Assembly (NCBI RefSeq): GCF_000952155.1
Contig: NZ_JYON01000002.1
Coordinates: forward strand, 124,001-188,000
Direction: 5' to 3'
DNA: 64,000 nt
DNA from: Aliterella atlantica CENA595
GTDB taxonomy: Bacteria > Cyanobacteriota > Cyanobacteriia > Cyanobacteriales > Chroococcidiopsidaceae
Shown: positions 46,960-54,918 of the stretch, in pieces
Position numbering within the stretch: the stretch's first letter is position 1
Layout: every line of letters begins with the position of its first letter
Translations under genes and position numbers: made by a program
The notes under the pieces: generated by a model
What the model saw: only the letters and a program-made list of their open reading frames with translations
Database searches by the model: none
What the model was told of the DNA's origin: nothing

Positions 46960-47745
46960 ATGGGATTAGCGCTACTGGCAATATTAGTGTGGTTATTTTT
47001 GATTATCTTGCCTTTAATGTTAGGCATTTACTTAGTTTGGAGACAGGCTGGTATTTATCAAATTATCGGCTGGCTGATTTTATTAGTAGTGGCATACCGT
47101 CAAGTTCACTGGATAAGCCCTTGGTATGTAGCTAGAGGTAGCGACCTAGTACAAGAATTTAAGTTGAGTCATCCTACTTACGGCTCTGTAAGGTGGATGG
47201 AAGCTTCTGGGCGATTGCTCTTAGTCCCTGATGAGCGAGTAACTACTCTTCCCTATAGCGTGGAAAATGACCATGTTTTGGTTGTTGATTTAGAAGCACG
47301 CAAAAGTCATTGGCAACCAAAAGCTGAAATAGATTTAGAGCAAACAAAATCTGTGAAACCTAACTTTAAGGAATCACCTAATTTGGAGCCGATAGCTGAC
47401 TTTAGTTTTGTTGGCTTTAACCTGCCATTTTTAACTTACCAATTCTCTTGGCCCTATGGTCAACCTCTGGGCTGGCAATGGGAAAAAACTTACTTTGGTT
47501 GGGACCGTGTATTAGTGCGCGACCCTAAATCTGGCTCAGTGGCACAAATCGATCGGCTAATTTTGAATTCATCACCTTATTATGGCGATGGCACAAGTGG
47601 ATGGGTGATGGAAAGAAAGTTTTTCGTATATGCACCAGATATAACCACCGTTGCATCAGACTTATTCACAGACCGCCGCATATTTGTCCTCGGTCCCTTT
47701 GAGACTTCACCAAACATTCAACCACAATCAATAGAGCAAAAATAA
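46960..47745 (+). CDS. Hypothetical membrane protein, cargo-2 middle gene
   Basis: 261 aa, unrecognised. Two N-terminal membrane helices (ALLAILVWLFLIILPLMLGI and IIGWLILLVVAYRQVHW) are followed by a soluble part of about 200 residues rich in Trp, Tyr and beta propensity, which should face the periplasm or the cytosol. It lies 62 bp after the lipase and 13 bp before the third gene, so the three are probably cotranscribed. It might act as a lipase-specific foldase or anchor, but nothing in the sequence proves this. Confidence 0.7.
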   Translation: MGLALLAILVWLFLIILPLMLGIYLVWRQAGIYQIIGWLILLVVAYRQVHWISPWYVARGSDLVQEFKLSHPTYGSVRWMEASGRLLLVPDERVTTLPYSVENDHVLVVDLEARKSHWQPKAEIDLEQTKSVKPNFKESPNLEPIADFSFVGFNLPFLTYQFSWPYGQPLGWQWEKTYFGWDRVLVRDPKSGSVAQIDRLILNSSPYYGDGTSGWVMERKFFVYAPDITTVASDLFTDRRIFVLGPFETSPNIQPQSIEQK

Positions 47746-47758
47746 ATAGGAATAATTC

Positions 47759-49654
47759 ATGCACAACTTCAAGCGTTTAGGATTACTGTTAGCTTTATCT
47801 GTACTAGCAGCAGTCCCAGTAGTGGCACAATCTACTAGCCCATCTTCAAGCTCACAACAAGAGGTGGTTAATTTTAATTTAATAGCTCAAGTCAATCGTT
47901 TTCATCTACTGACACCTACAGTTCCAACACTCACACAAACTATAGATATTGATGATACCAATGAAGTAACTCTTGGTTTTGGTAGCCCGTCCAAAACCTT
48001 AAAAATAGAACTAATTTCTCCTAGTGGTCAACGCTTTTCTAGTGGCAACATAAACAGTGCAGGAGTTAAAAGTAGCATTTTTCCGGACCCCGCAGATCCA
48101 AATACCAAAGGCGCAAATTATCTATTTGTGCTGACTCGACCTCAAGCTGGAAAGTGGACGTATGTAATTACAGAAACAGTACCTCTAATCAAAAATCGCG
48201 GCGTACTGATGGATATGTTTTCTAGCAGCCCTGTTCGTGCTGGAATGATGAGTACAAACTTCAACAATCGAGCGAACAGTGATGTGTTTCTGTCTCTAAC
48301 TGTTGCAGATGGTCAAAATATCCTCAAAAATCCATCTATCAAAGCCACAGTAGCAAAAGTTGGCGACTCTAGCTTTCCAGAAGCCACTGTGAACTTTCAC
48401 GATGACGGCGCTAACGGCGATGCAACCGCAGGCGACGGTCTATTTACAGCCTCATTCAAATCTGCGGTTCCAGGCGAGTTTCAAGCTTTTGCAGATATCA
48501 CTGGAACAACATCAAGGGGTTCTTCTTTTGGGCGCAACGCTTATACTACCTTTAAAGTCAATCCAGATATAGCGCATTTTGTCGGTTCCTTTACTAATCG
48601 CGGTATCGATCCTGAAGGAGATGGGTTGTTTAATGAGATAGGTATTTCTCCAAATATTCAAGTGTTAGAAGCTGGTAAGTATGATGTGCAAGTGACGCTT
48701 ACAGCTAGTAATGGCGAATCAATCACCGCTCACAAACTATTCGATCTAACTACTGGCGGTGCTAATCCAGAAGTGACATTTAAATCAGAGGAAATAAAGG
48801 AATTTCTCAAAGTTAATGGGGCTTATATAGTTAGCAAGGCAATTATACGTAGCTACAACGATTTATCTGTGGCTCTAGATCGCGCATACAATTTAGGCAA
48901 CACCCAACCCTACCAAATTAGTCAGTTGCAGCGCGAAGCCATTGAAGCCTCTGGCACTGGTAGCGCAGTTGGTGTAGATACTAATGGCAACGGTAAATTT
49001 GATTATCTTGATGTGAACATTGCTACAAATCTCCTCAGAGACGGCTACTATAACTGGAGCGCCAGTCTAGTAGACCAAAATAACAATCAAATTGCTCTAG
49101 CTTCTGGCAGCGATTCCTTAAGTGCAGGCAATGCTAGTGTCAAGCTACGATTTAACGGCGTAGCAATTGGCAGTAGTAAAGCTAATAGTCCTTACTATGT
49201 CAAAAATCTAATTGTTTATGGTGGGGGTCAATCGTTAAGACTCAGCGATGCATTAACAATTAATAACTTCACCGCCTCGCAATTTGAAGGCTTTGTTTCA
49301 CCAGATAACGAACCACCAAAACTAAGCGTCAGCGTTACACCAAATATACTATATCCACCCAATCATCAAATGGTAGAAATTAAGGTTAATACTACTGTTA
49401 GCGATAATATCGACCCTAATCCCGCAGTCAGCTTAGTATCAATTACTAGCAATGAAGGGCAAAATGTCAAAGGCGATGGCAATACCGCAACTGATATTAA
49501 AGTCACCCCAGATGGACGAGTATTCCTACGCGCAGAACGCTCTGGGACTGGTACAGGTCGAGTTTACACTTTGACATATAAAGCTAGCGATGCTGCTGGT
49601 AATATTTCTCAAGCAACGGCTGAAGTCAAAGTACCACACAATAAAGCTAAATAA
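47759..49654 (+). CDS. Secreted multi-domain beta-sandwich protein (choice-of-anchor X-like)
   Basis: 631 aa with a signal peptide (LGLLLALSVLAAVPVVAQS). It continues with immunoglobulin-like beta domains. Near residue 220 is DDGANGDATAGDGLFTASF, a Ca2+-binding-like loop seen in choice-of-anchor X proteins. A second acidic loop is VDTNGNGKFDYLDVNIAT near residue 410. The last 120 residues (PNILYPPNHQMVEIKV, DNIDPNP, SDAAGNIS) are a HYR-like fibronectin-type domain. Probably a surface or extracellular protein working with the lipase encoded two genes upstream. Exact role unknown. Confidence 0.75.
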   Translation: MHNFKRLGLLLALSVLAAVPVVAQSTSPSSSSQQEVVNFNLIAQVNRFHLLTPTVPTLTQTIDIDDTNEVTLGFGSPSKTLKIELISPSGQRFSSGNINSAGVKSSIFPDPADPNTKGANYLFVLTRPQAGKWTYVITETVPLIKNRGVLMDMFSSSPVRAGMMSTNFNNRANSDVFLSLTVADGQNILKNPSIKATVAKVGDSSFPEATVNFHDDGANGDATAGDGLFTASFKSAVPGEFQAFADITGTTSRGSSFGRNAYTTFKVNPDIAHFVGSFTNRGIDPEGDGLFNEIGISPNIQVLEAGKYDVQVTLTASNGESITAHKLFDLTTGGANPEVTFKSEEIKEFLKVNGAYIVSKAIIRSYNDLSVALDRAYNLGNTQPYQISQLQREAIEASGTGSAVGVDTNGNGKFDYLDVNIATNLLRDGYYNWSASLVDQNNNQIALASGSDSLSAGNASVKLRFNGVAIGSSKANSPYYVKNLIVYGGGQSLRLSDALTINNFTASQFEGFVSPDNEPPKLSVSVTPNILYPPNHQMVEIKVNTTVSDNIDPNPAVSLVSITSNEGQNVKGDGNTATDIKVTPDGRVFLRAERSGTGTGRVYTLTYKASDAAGNISQATAEVKVPHNKAK

Positions 49655-49679
49655 ATCTACTCATAGTTAACCCAATTTG

Positions 49680-49710
49680 GGAAAAGGATTAAATTTAATT
49701 CCTTTTCCTT
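49680..49710. terminator. Terminator between the cargo-2 operon and the FAD gene
   Basis: GGAAAAGGA pairs with TCCTTTTCC around an 11-nt AT loop, 25 bp after the operon stop. A-rich and T-rich strands on the two sides could serve both directions. Confidence 0.6.
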
Positions 49711-49753
49711 ATAGCTTTGTTTAAGACAAGCTGATTTAGTGCGATCGCATTTT

Positions 49754-51262
49754 CTAAGGCAACCAGAAGTTAGGTAGCATTTTACCCAAGTTGCGGACTG
49801 TTTGGTTGAGACTTCGCCCAATCTGAATATGCGTCTCATCAGCTTCTACAGGAATAATCGCCGCTTTACTCCCACGCCCAAACTGAGAAATTACTAAGTT
49901 TGCAGCTTCCAAGCCTGTCACATAAGCCTTTTCTTGCGACCAAGAGCCGTGACGAGTAATAATCCAATCACCGCTCATATATACATTGCCGATACTTGTC
50001 TTAGCTGGCAACATATACTGATAGCTACCAGGCGCAAAGTGAGTAACTGCCCTTGGAAGGCGAATTATATTGCTATCAATGACTTTAGCTGTGGCAAATT
50101 CTGGAATGCAGGTTGCTAAATCGCGTTGCACTATTGGCACAATTTCCTCATCGCTTAGAGGTATTAACTGATTGGCGTGATAAAAATCAACTTCTACAAC
50201 ACTTCCAGGTTCGTTGCGGTATTCATCGTGTAGCGCGTTGAGGTCAAAAAATGTCCAGCCTGTAGTTGCATTAAAGCCGAAACAGGCATTAGAAGGACGA
50301 GGAATATTGATTTTGCGATCGCACCATAATCTAGTTGCAACTACATCAACTGCGTTTAAATTCATTAAATCTCGAAATTGCTGATGTTTTTGCAAATTAG
50401 GGCTATTGCTAACAATTTTTTGCATTCCACTAACACCTACAGCAAAGATAACTGCATCCGCTTCAAAAGTTCTGTCTCCACAAACAACGCCTGTCACTTT
50501 ACCCGTATCGCTAACAATAACATCGCTAACTCTTTGATTGGCGAGTAACTTTCCTCCAGCTTGTTCGATGCGTTGTACCCAAGGGCGAAAGATAGTTTCC
50601 CCAACTGTACCGCGACACCAAACTACATCAAAGTTGGGTTGATGAGCCAGTATGAAGTAATAAAGCATTCCCAAAGCCGCCGCCGCCGAACATTGCTCTC
50701 CAGGTGCAAATAAACCTACTAGCAGCATCGGCTCAAAAGAATCTCGGTATAGACGCGCCGAAACGCCAAAATCTTTGAATAATTCACGGGCTGTTACTGA
50801 GTCATAGCGCCGCCAAGCTTCATCAGAATTATCGAAATCTAACAGAGCATAAAGCAAAGGTAGAGCCGAAAGACGGTCAATTAGTGGCAAGCGCTTAAAC
50901 TGAGTGTAGAGAAAAGTGCCTAACGGTGTCGGAAGTTGAGGTAAATCTTGAAATATTGGTGACTCGACTTCTAAGCCTGCTGGTGAATATTGAGAAGAAC
51001 GAGTAAAAGGCGTAAAAGGATGAATCCCTAACTTATCTACTAAAGAAAAGATATTACTGTAAGGATACCAAAAACCATGAATACCAGCTTCTACAGAGCG
51101 ATCGCTTTTTGACTTCCAGCCAGCTACCAAGCCGCCAGGATAAGCCCCAGCTTCTAATAGCGTTACATCATAGCCTTGCTGTGCTAAGTGGTATGTCGCC
51201 CCCAAACCAGCCCAACCAGCACCAACTACAACTACTTTAGGCGATCGCATTTCCGTTGACAT
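49754..51262 (-). CDS. FAD-dependent carotenoid-desaturase-like oxidoreductase
   Basis: 502 aa. The N-terminal dinucleotide-binding motif is VVVVGAGWAGLGATYHLAQQG followed by LLEAGAYPGGLVAG, as in the phytoene/zeta-carotene desaturase family. The C-terminal FAD contact is NVYMSGDWIITRHGSWSQEKAY. It is related to but distinct from crtP/crtQ. Carotenoid or other isoprenoid oxidation is likely, but the substrate is not determined. Its last 26 codons are duplicated as a relic at 44451-44531. It precedes the plus-strand cargo-2 genes convergently. Confidence 0.85.
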   Translation of the reverse strand: MSTEMRSPKVVVVGAGWAGLGATYHLAQQGYDVTLLEAGAYPGGLVAGWKSKSDRSVEAGIHGFWYPYSNIFSLVDKLGIHPFTPFTRSSQYSPAGLEVESPIFQDLPQLPTPLGTFLYTQFKRLPLIDRLSALPLLYALLDFDNSDEAWRRYDSVTARELFKDFGVSARLYRDSFEPMLLVGLFAPGEQCSAAAALGMLYYFILAHQPNFDVVWCRGTVGETIFRPWVQRIEQAGGKLLANQRVSDVIVSDTGKVTGVVCGDRTFEADAVIFAVGVSGMQKIVSNSPNLQKHQQFRDLMNLNAVDVVATRLWCDRKINIPRPSNACFGFNATTGWTFFDLNALHDEYRNEPGSVVEVDFYHANQLIPLSDEEIVPIVQRDLATCIPEFATAKVIDSNIIRLPRAVTHFAPGSYQYMLPAKTSIGNVYMSGDWIITRHGSWSQEKAYVTGLEAANLVISQFGRGSKAAIIPVEADETHIQIGRSLNQTVRNLGKMLPNFWLP

Positions 51263-51280
51263 ACATTACCCCTTGATGCT

Positions 51281-51973
51281 CTAAGGCATCCACTCTAAGA
51301 CAATTCCTACCCTACTATCTTTACTTTGCCTGGAGTTTTGCTTTTGGATATCTGTAGATAAGCGCAGATTTTGAGTCACTGCATAACCAAAAGAAAGCGT
51401 TGTCAATCCGACTTCCTCAGCCGTACCAGGAGCAACCCAACTTTGAGTCAAAGAAATATCCGCCGCACCACCGCGAGAGAGGACTAATTTCAACCTAGCA
51501 CCGAGATTAACCCCATCTGTTGAATATTCATCAGTCTGCAAATGTCGATAGCCTACCAGTGGCGCAACATTTACATAACTACCCAAAGGGCGCAAGTAGT
51601 AATACAAGTCTCCACCATAGTTAATAAAATCTTCTCCAAAAGCTCTCTGATACTCTCCGCTAGCTGTCAGTCTACTTCGCCCAATAAATACATCCTCTAT
51701 ACCAATATTCACGCCTCCAGCTTGCTCTTGAGAGGGAAAGTAAGAGTAACCTAGCCGCAAACGAGTGCGAAAACTAGGCTCGTTTTCAATTTCTTCTAAA
51801 ATATTTGGTATTTGACGCTGCCAACGTTGCAAAACTGGACTATCTTCAATAATCTGCGGATCTAAATCCAGCATTTCGGCTGCATTGTTAGTATTTTCTG
51901 GTCGCGGTACGCTCCATGCAGGTAAAGATAAGCAAATATTTGTAGAAATTGCAGCTAATAACCAATAGTTCAT
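51281..51973 (-). CDS. Secreted outer-membrane-like beta protein
   Basis: 230 aa from the ATG at 51973 (MNYWLLAAISTNICLSLPAW), which gives a clean signal peptide; the open frame continues upstream to 52213, but the extra residues are Ser/Arg-rich and unlike a protein start. The mature part alternates hydrophobic and polar residues (RLRLGYSYFPSQ, GGDLYYYLRPLGSYVNV, SFGYAVTQNLRLSTDIQ), like a small beta barrel. It lies 18 bp upstream of the FAD gene in the same direction. Function unknown. Confidence 0.7.
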   Translation of the reverse strand: MNYWLLAAISTNICLSLPAWSVPRPENTNNAAEMLDLDPQIIEDSPVLQRWQRQIPNILEEIENEPSFRTRLRLGYSYFPSQEQAGGVNIGIEDVFIGRSRLTASGEYQRAFGEDFINYGGDLYYYLRPLGSYVNVAPLVGYRHLQTDEYSTDGVNLGARLKLVLSRGGAADISLTQSWVAPGTAEEVGLTTLSFGYAVTQNLRLSTDIQKQNSRQSKDSRVGIVLEWMP

Positions 51974-52178
51974 TCGACTTTTTGCATGAATCGATTGGCG
52001 AACGCAGATGGACGAGGCAGTACGCCCAAAGCGGCTTTGCCGACTTGTAGCACCTGCCGTGCGGATGGACGCAGATGTAAGATGGAAAGTTAGGCTGTGT
52101 CTTTGCGGTTCAAATTTACAAGAAAAAGTGGCTCTGCAAAGTGCAGAACCACCCACTGCGGAGCCAAACTGCTGAAAT

Positions 52179-53255
52179 TTAGCGTACTTTGCCTTGAAGT
52201 GAAGCAGCGTCAATCGGCTTCATCAAATACAACCGCAAAAACTGCCAACCATTAGATACATACAAAGGCAGTTTTTGGAATATTTGCACGAATTTAGGCG
52301 TATTTGCAGATGCGATCGCCGTTAACTTAGCATTGTTCTCGGTACAAGTTTCCAAGCGTTGATAAAATTCTGGCTTCTCTACATCCAAAATTACTGGAAA
52401 TACTTTGCCCGCAGATTGATTGGTTTTTTCAATTACTTGCTTATCGTACTCCCGCGCATCCAAGCCAATTGAGGCATAGAATCCCGAACGTTGAATGTCG
52501 TTGAGATACATTGTGCCAAATACTGACAATAAGAAGAACCGACACCACAACCGCGCTCTCCAGTCATTGAGCATTTTCGGCTGGGATCTCATCATCGCAT
52601 CAAAAAAGTCTCCGTGACGGTTTTCATCCTGACACCAATTGTCGAAGAAGCGGAAAATTGGGTAAATTCTATCTTCAGGATGTGCTGCTAAATGGCGATA
52701 AATCAAGATGTAGCGCCAATAACCAATCTTCTCTGACAAATATGTAGCGTAAAAGATAAATTTGGGCTTAAAGAATGTATATTTGCGGCTCTTGGTCAAA
52801 AAGCCCAAATCTAAAGTCAAGTTAAAGTCTGATAATGCCTTGTTCAAAAAGCCAGCATGACGAGCTTCATCGCGCGACATGAGGTTAAAGCACTCAGCAA
52901 GCAAAGGGTTTTTATCTTTTAGGCGACGGCTGAGTTCTTTGTAGAGTAAAAAGCCGGAAAATTCCGCCGTACAGGAGCGCTCCAAAAATTCTACAAACAT
53001 TTTGCGAGTTTCGCCGTCAATATGCTCCCAAGACTGCTCGAATTCCGCATCTCTAGTAAAGTGATGGCGGTTGTAATCGGTGCGGAACTCTGCTAAAAGC
53101 GCTTTTAACTCGGCTTCGTTGACCGAAAGATCCATCCGCGCCATCTCATCAAAGTCAGTCGTGTAAAACCGAGGAGTGAGTAAGTTTTCCTTGGCTGGGA
53201 CTTTTACCCCAGGACGCATTTCTTCAAAGCTTGGTTTTGTTAGAGAATCTACCAT
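52179..53255 (-). CDS. acsF: Mg-protoporphyrin IX monomethyl ester oxidative cyclase (aerobic)
   Basis: Diiron enzyme that forms the fifth ring of chlorophyll using oxygen. 358 aa, standard length. Iron ligands lie in the two ExxH-type motifs, [14 protein letters not shown] and [16 protein letters not shown], with a third in [14 protein letters not shown]. The start [17 protein letters not shown] is typical. Cyanobacteria may have an oxygen-limited paralogue, and I cannot tell the two apart here. The upstream region is free of other genes for 250 bp. Confidence 0.95.
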   Translation of the reverse strand: MVDSLTKPSFEEMRPGVKVPAKENLLTPRFYTTDFDEMARMDLSVNEAELKALLAEFRTDYNRHHFTRDAEFEQSWEHIDGETRKMFVEFLERSCTAEFSGFLLYKELSRRLKDKNPLLAECFNLMSRDEARHAGFLNKALSDFNLTLDLGFLTKSRKYTFFKPKFIFYATYLSEKIGYWRYILIYRHLAAHPEDRIYPIFRFFDNWCQDENRHGDFFDAMMRSQPKMLNDWRARLWCRFFLLSVFGTMYLNDIQRSGFYASIGLDAREYDKQVIEKTNQSAGKVFPVILDVEKPEFYQRLETCTENNAKLTAIASANTPKFVQIFQKLPLYVSNGWQFLRLYLMKPIDAASLQGKVR

Positions 53256-53511
53256 GTCTTTTCTAATCTCGCTTGACCAAAGATATCGTACTAATTCTTT
53301 AATTACGCTGTTTATGCAATTTAGTTTACCAATGCCCCGCGCGATCGCTCTTACTAATTACGTTAAGAGTTGCAACACGAAAGCAAATTTTGTAATTAAT
53401 CTTCAACTAATTTATGTGGCACGAGCGGAACGATCGCATCAATAGCTGTTGTCACTTGTAAAGTAGTAACGCCAAAATATATTTATAATAGGCAGCCTCC
53501 TACACACAATA

Positions 53512-54048
53512 ATGATTAACCAAATTGAGCCACAACAGCTAGAGACTGAAATTGAGCCGCAACAAAAGCCTGAAACGAAAGTATCAAGTTCCTATATTCT
53601 CTGGCTGGGGTGCTTATTACAGTTACACGGACTACACCGTATCTACAATGGCAAAATTGCCAGCGGGCTGTTATGGCTTTGTACTTTTGGTTTATTTGGT
53701 GTTGGGCAGTTGATGGATTTAGTGTTGATTCCCAACATGGTTGACGAATACAACACCAAAATTAGAGCTAAGTTGGGGATGTCTGATGTGGGCGTACCGA
53801 CACAAGATCCTGTAATTGCTGCTAGCGTCTTTAATCCTAAAACCACCCGACAACAATTGATTGTAAAACTGCTCAAAGCAGCATCTAATCGCGGTGGCAA
53901 ACTTTCTGTGACTCAAGCTGTGATGGATACAGGCGCAAGTTTTGCTGAAGTAGAAGCAACTTTAAGAGAAATGCTCAAAAGCGAATATGTAGCAATTGAA
54001 AACCACCCCGATAGTGGAGTGGTTATCTATCATTTTGTCGAATTGTAG
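53512..54048 (+). CDS. TM2-domain protein with C-terminal winged-helix-like part
   Basis: 178 aa. Residues 30-75 are a TM2 domain, two short membrane helices with LWLGCLLQLHGLHRIYNGK and FGLFGVGQLMDLVLIPNMV. The C-terminal 70 residues (QQLIVKLLKAASNRGGKLSV, VMDTGASFAEVEATLREMLK) look like a helix-turn-helix or winged-helix module. Conserved in cyanobacteria, function unknown. It is convergent with the DUF2996 gene. Confidence 0.85.
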   Translation: MINQIEPQQLETEIEPQQKPETKVSSSYILWLGCLLQLHGLHRIYNGKIASGLLWLCTFGLFGVGQLMDLVLIPNMVDEYNTKIRAKLGMSDVGVPTQDPVIAASVFNPKTTRQQLIVKLLKAASNRGGKLSVTQAVMDTGASFAEVEATLREMLKSEYVAIENHPDSGVVIYHFVEL

Positions 54049-54065
54049 GGTTAAGGCATCGCTTT

Positions 54066-54791
54066 TTAATTGCGACTCAACCATTTCTGCCCGTCTAAGC
54101 GCTGCACTACGCCAAATACCAGCAAATCTAAGGTAACTTTGCGCTCGTCAATCAAGAAGGATTCTAGGGTACTTGGTTTAGAACCTTCGTTGCAGGAAAA
54201 AGCTCTTTGTCCTTGAATGTTTTCTTGTGGAAAGTAGACATTAAATTGACGCAACCCGTTTTGCCAATTGCCTTCTATCTGCCAGCATTCCTCTTGACTG
54301 TATCCGGCGATCGCTACTTTTTGTTTTTCAAACTTTAAATTTATGTCTTTTGCGCCTTTGGTTGTGAGTGCTTTTTGCAAAGCTGGTAAGTAGTCTTGTT
54401 GTACAAATTCAGCAAAGGGTTTATCTTCAACTGCTGGTCCTTTTTCTTTTTTGGCTGCTTTAGCTGCTGGTTTATCGTCTGCGGCTTTAGCTGCTGCTGC
54501 ACTTTTTTTCGGTGGTTTGTCTTGAGAAGCAGTTTCGTCTGGCGTTGATACTTCTGTAGATGATTTTTCCCCAGTCGCGTTAGGATTTACTTCGGGATTT
54601 ACGGCTGTAGGATCGGGTGCATTTGCTGTCGGGATATCAGTGGATGCCGCTTCAGATGTACTTTTGAGATGTTCTTCAACAATGCTAGGTGCTTGTTCCT
54701 CGACGGTACTCGGTGGCGCATCTTCTCCCGCAGTCTTCCCTCTAGGTGCTTGTGCTGCTGTTTGTTCGTTAGGAGTTGTTTCTTCTGCCAT
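54066..54791 (-). CDS. DUF2996 protein with long low-complexity N-terminus
   Basis: 241 aa from the ATG at 54791 (MAEETTPNEQTA); the frame upstream is not protein-like. The first 120 residues are Ala/Pro/Thr/Lys-rich and disordered. The C-terminal domain (about 125-241), with FAEFVQQDYLPALQKALTTK and NGLRQFNVYFPQENIQGQRA, is DUF2996, restricted to cyanobacteria and plastids and of unknown function. Confidence 0.8.
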   Translation of the reverse strand: MAEETTPNEQTAAQAPRGKTAGEDAPPSTVEEQAPSIVEEHLKSTSEAASTDIPTANAPDPTAVNPEVNPNATGEKSSTEVSTPDETASQDKPPKKSAAAAKAADDKPAAKAAKKEKGPAVEDKPFAEFVQQDYLPALQKALTTKGAKDINLKFEKQKVAIAGYSQEECWQIEGNWQNGLRQFNVYFPQENIQGQRAFSCNEGSKPSTLESFLIDERKVTLDLLVFGVVQRLDGQKWLSRN

Positions 54792-54918
54792 TATCAGGTT
54801 TGTTCCTTTATCTAGCTTGAGGGGAAGCGATCGCTTTTTAAGGCTGTTACAGTTATTTTGCCACAGCAAGCTAAGTCTAAAAGATTCTTTGCTCTATGGG
54901 TTTGATTAGTTGTTGCGC

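Noticed and set aside
51974-52213. N-terminal extension of the beta-barrel-like protein
   Set aside because: The signal peptide starts cleanly at 51973, and the upstream frame crosses two GC(A/G)GATGGACG direct repeats and overlaps acsF, so it is noncoding.
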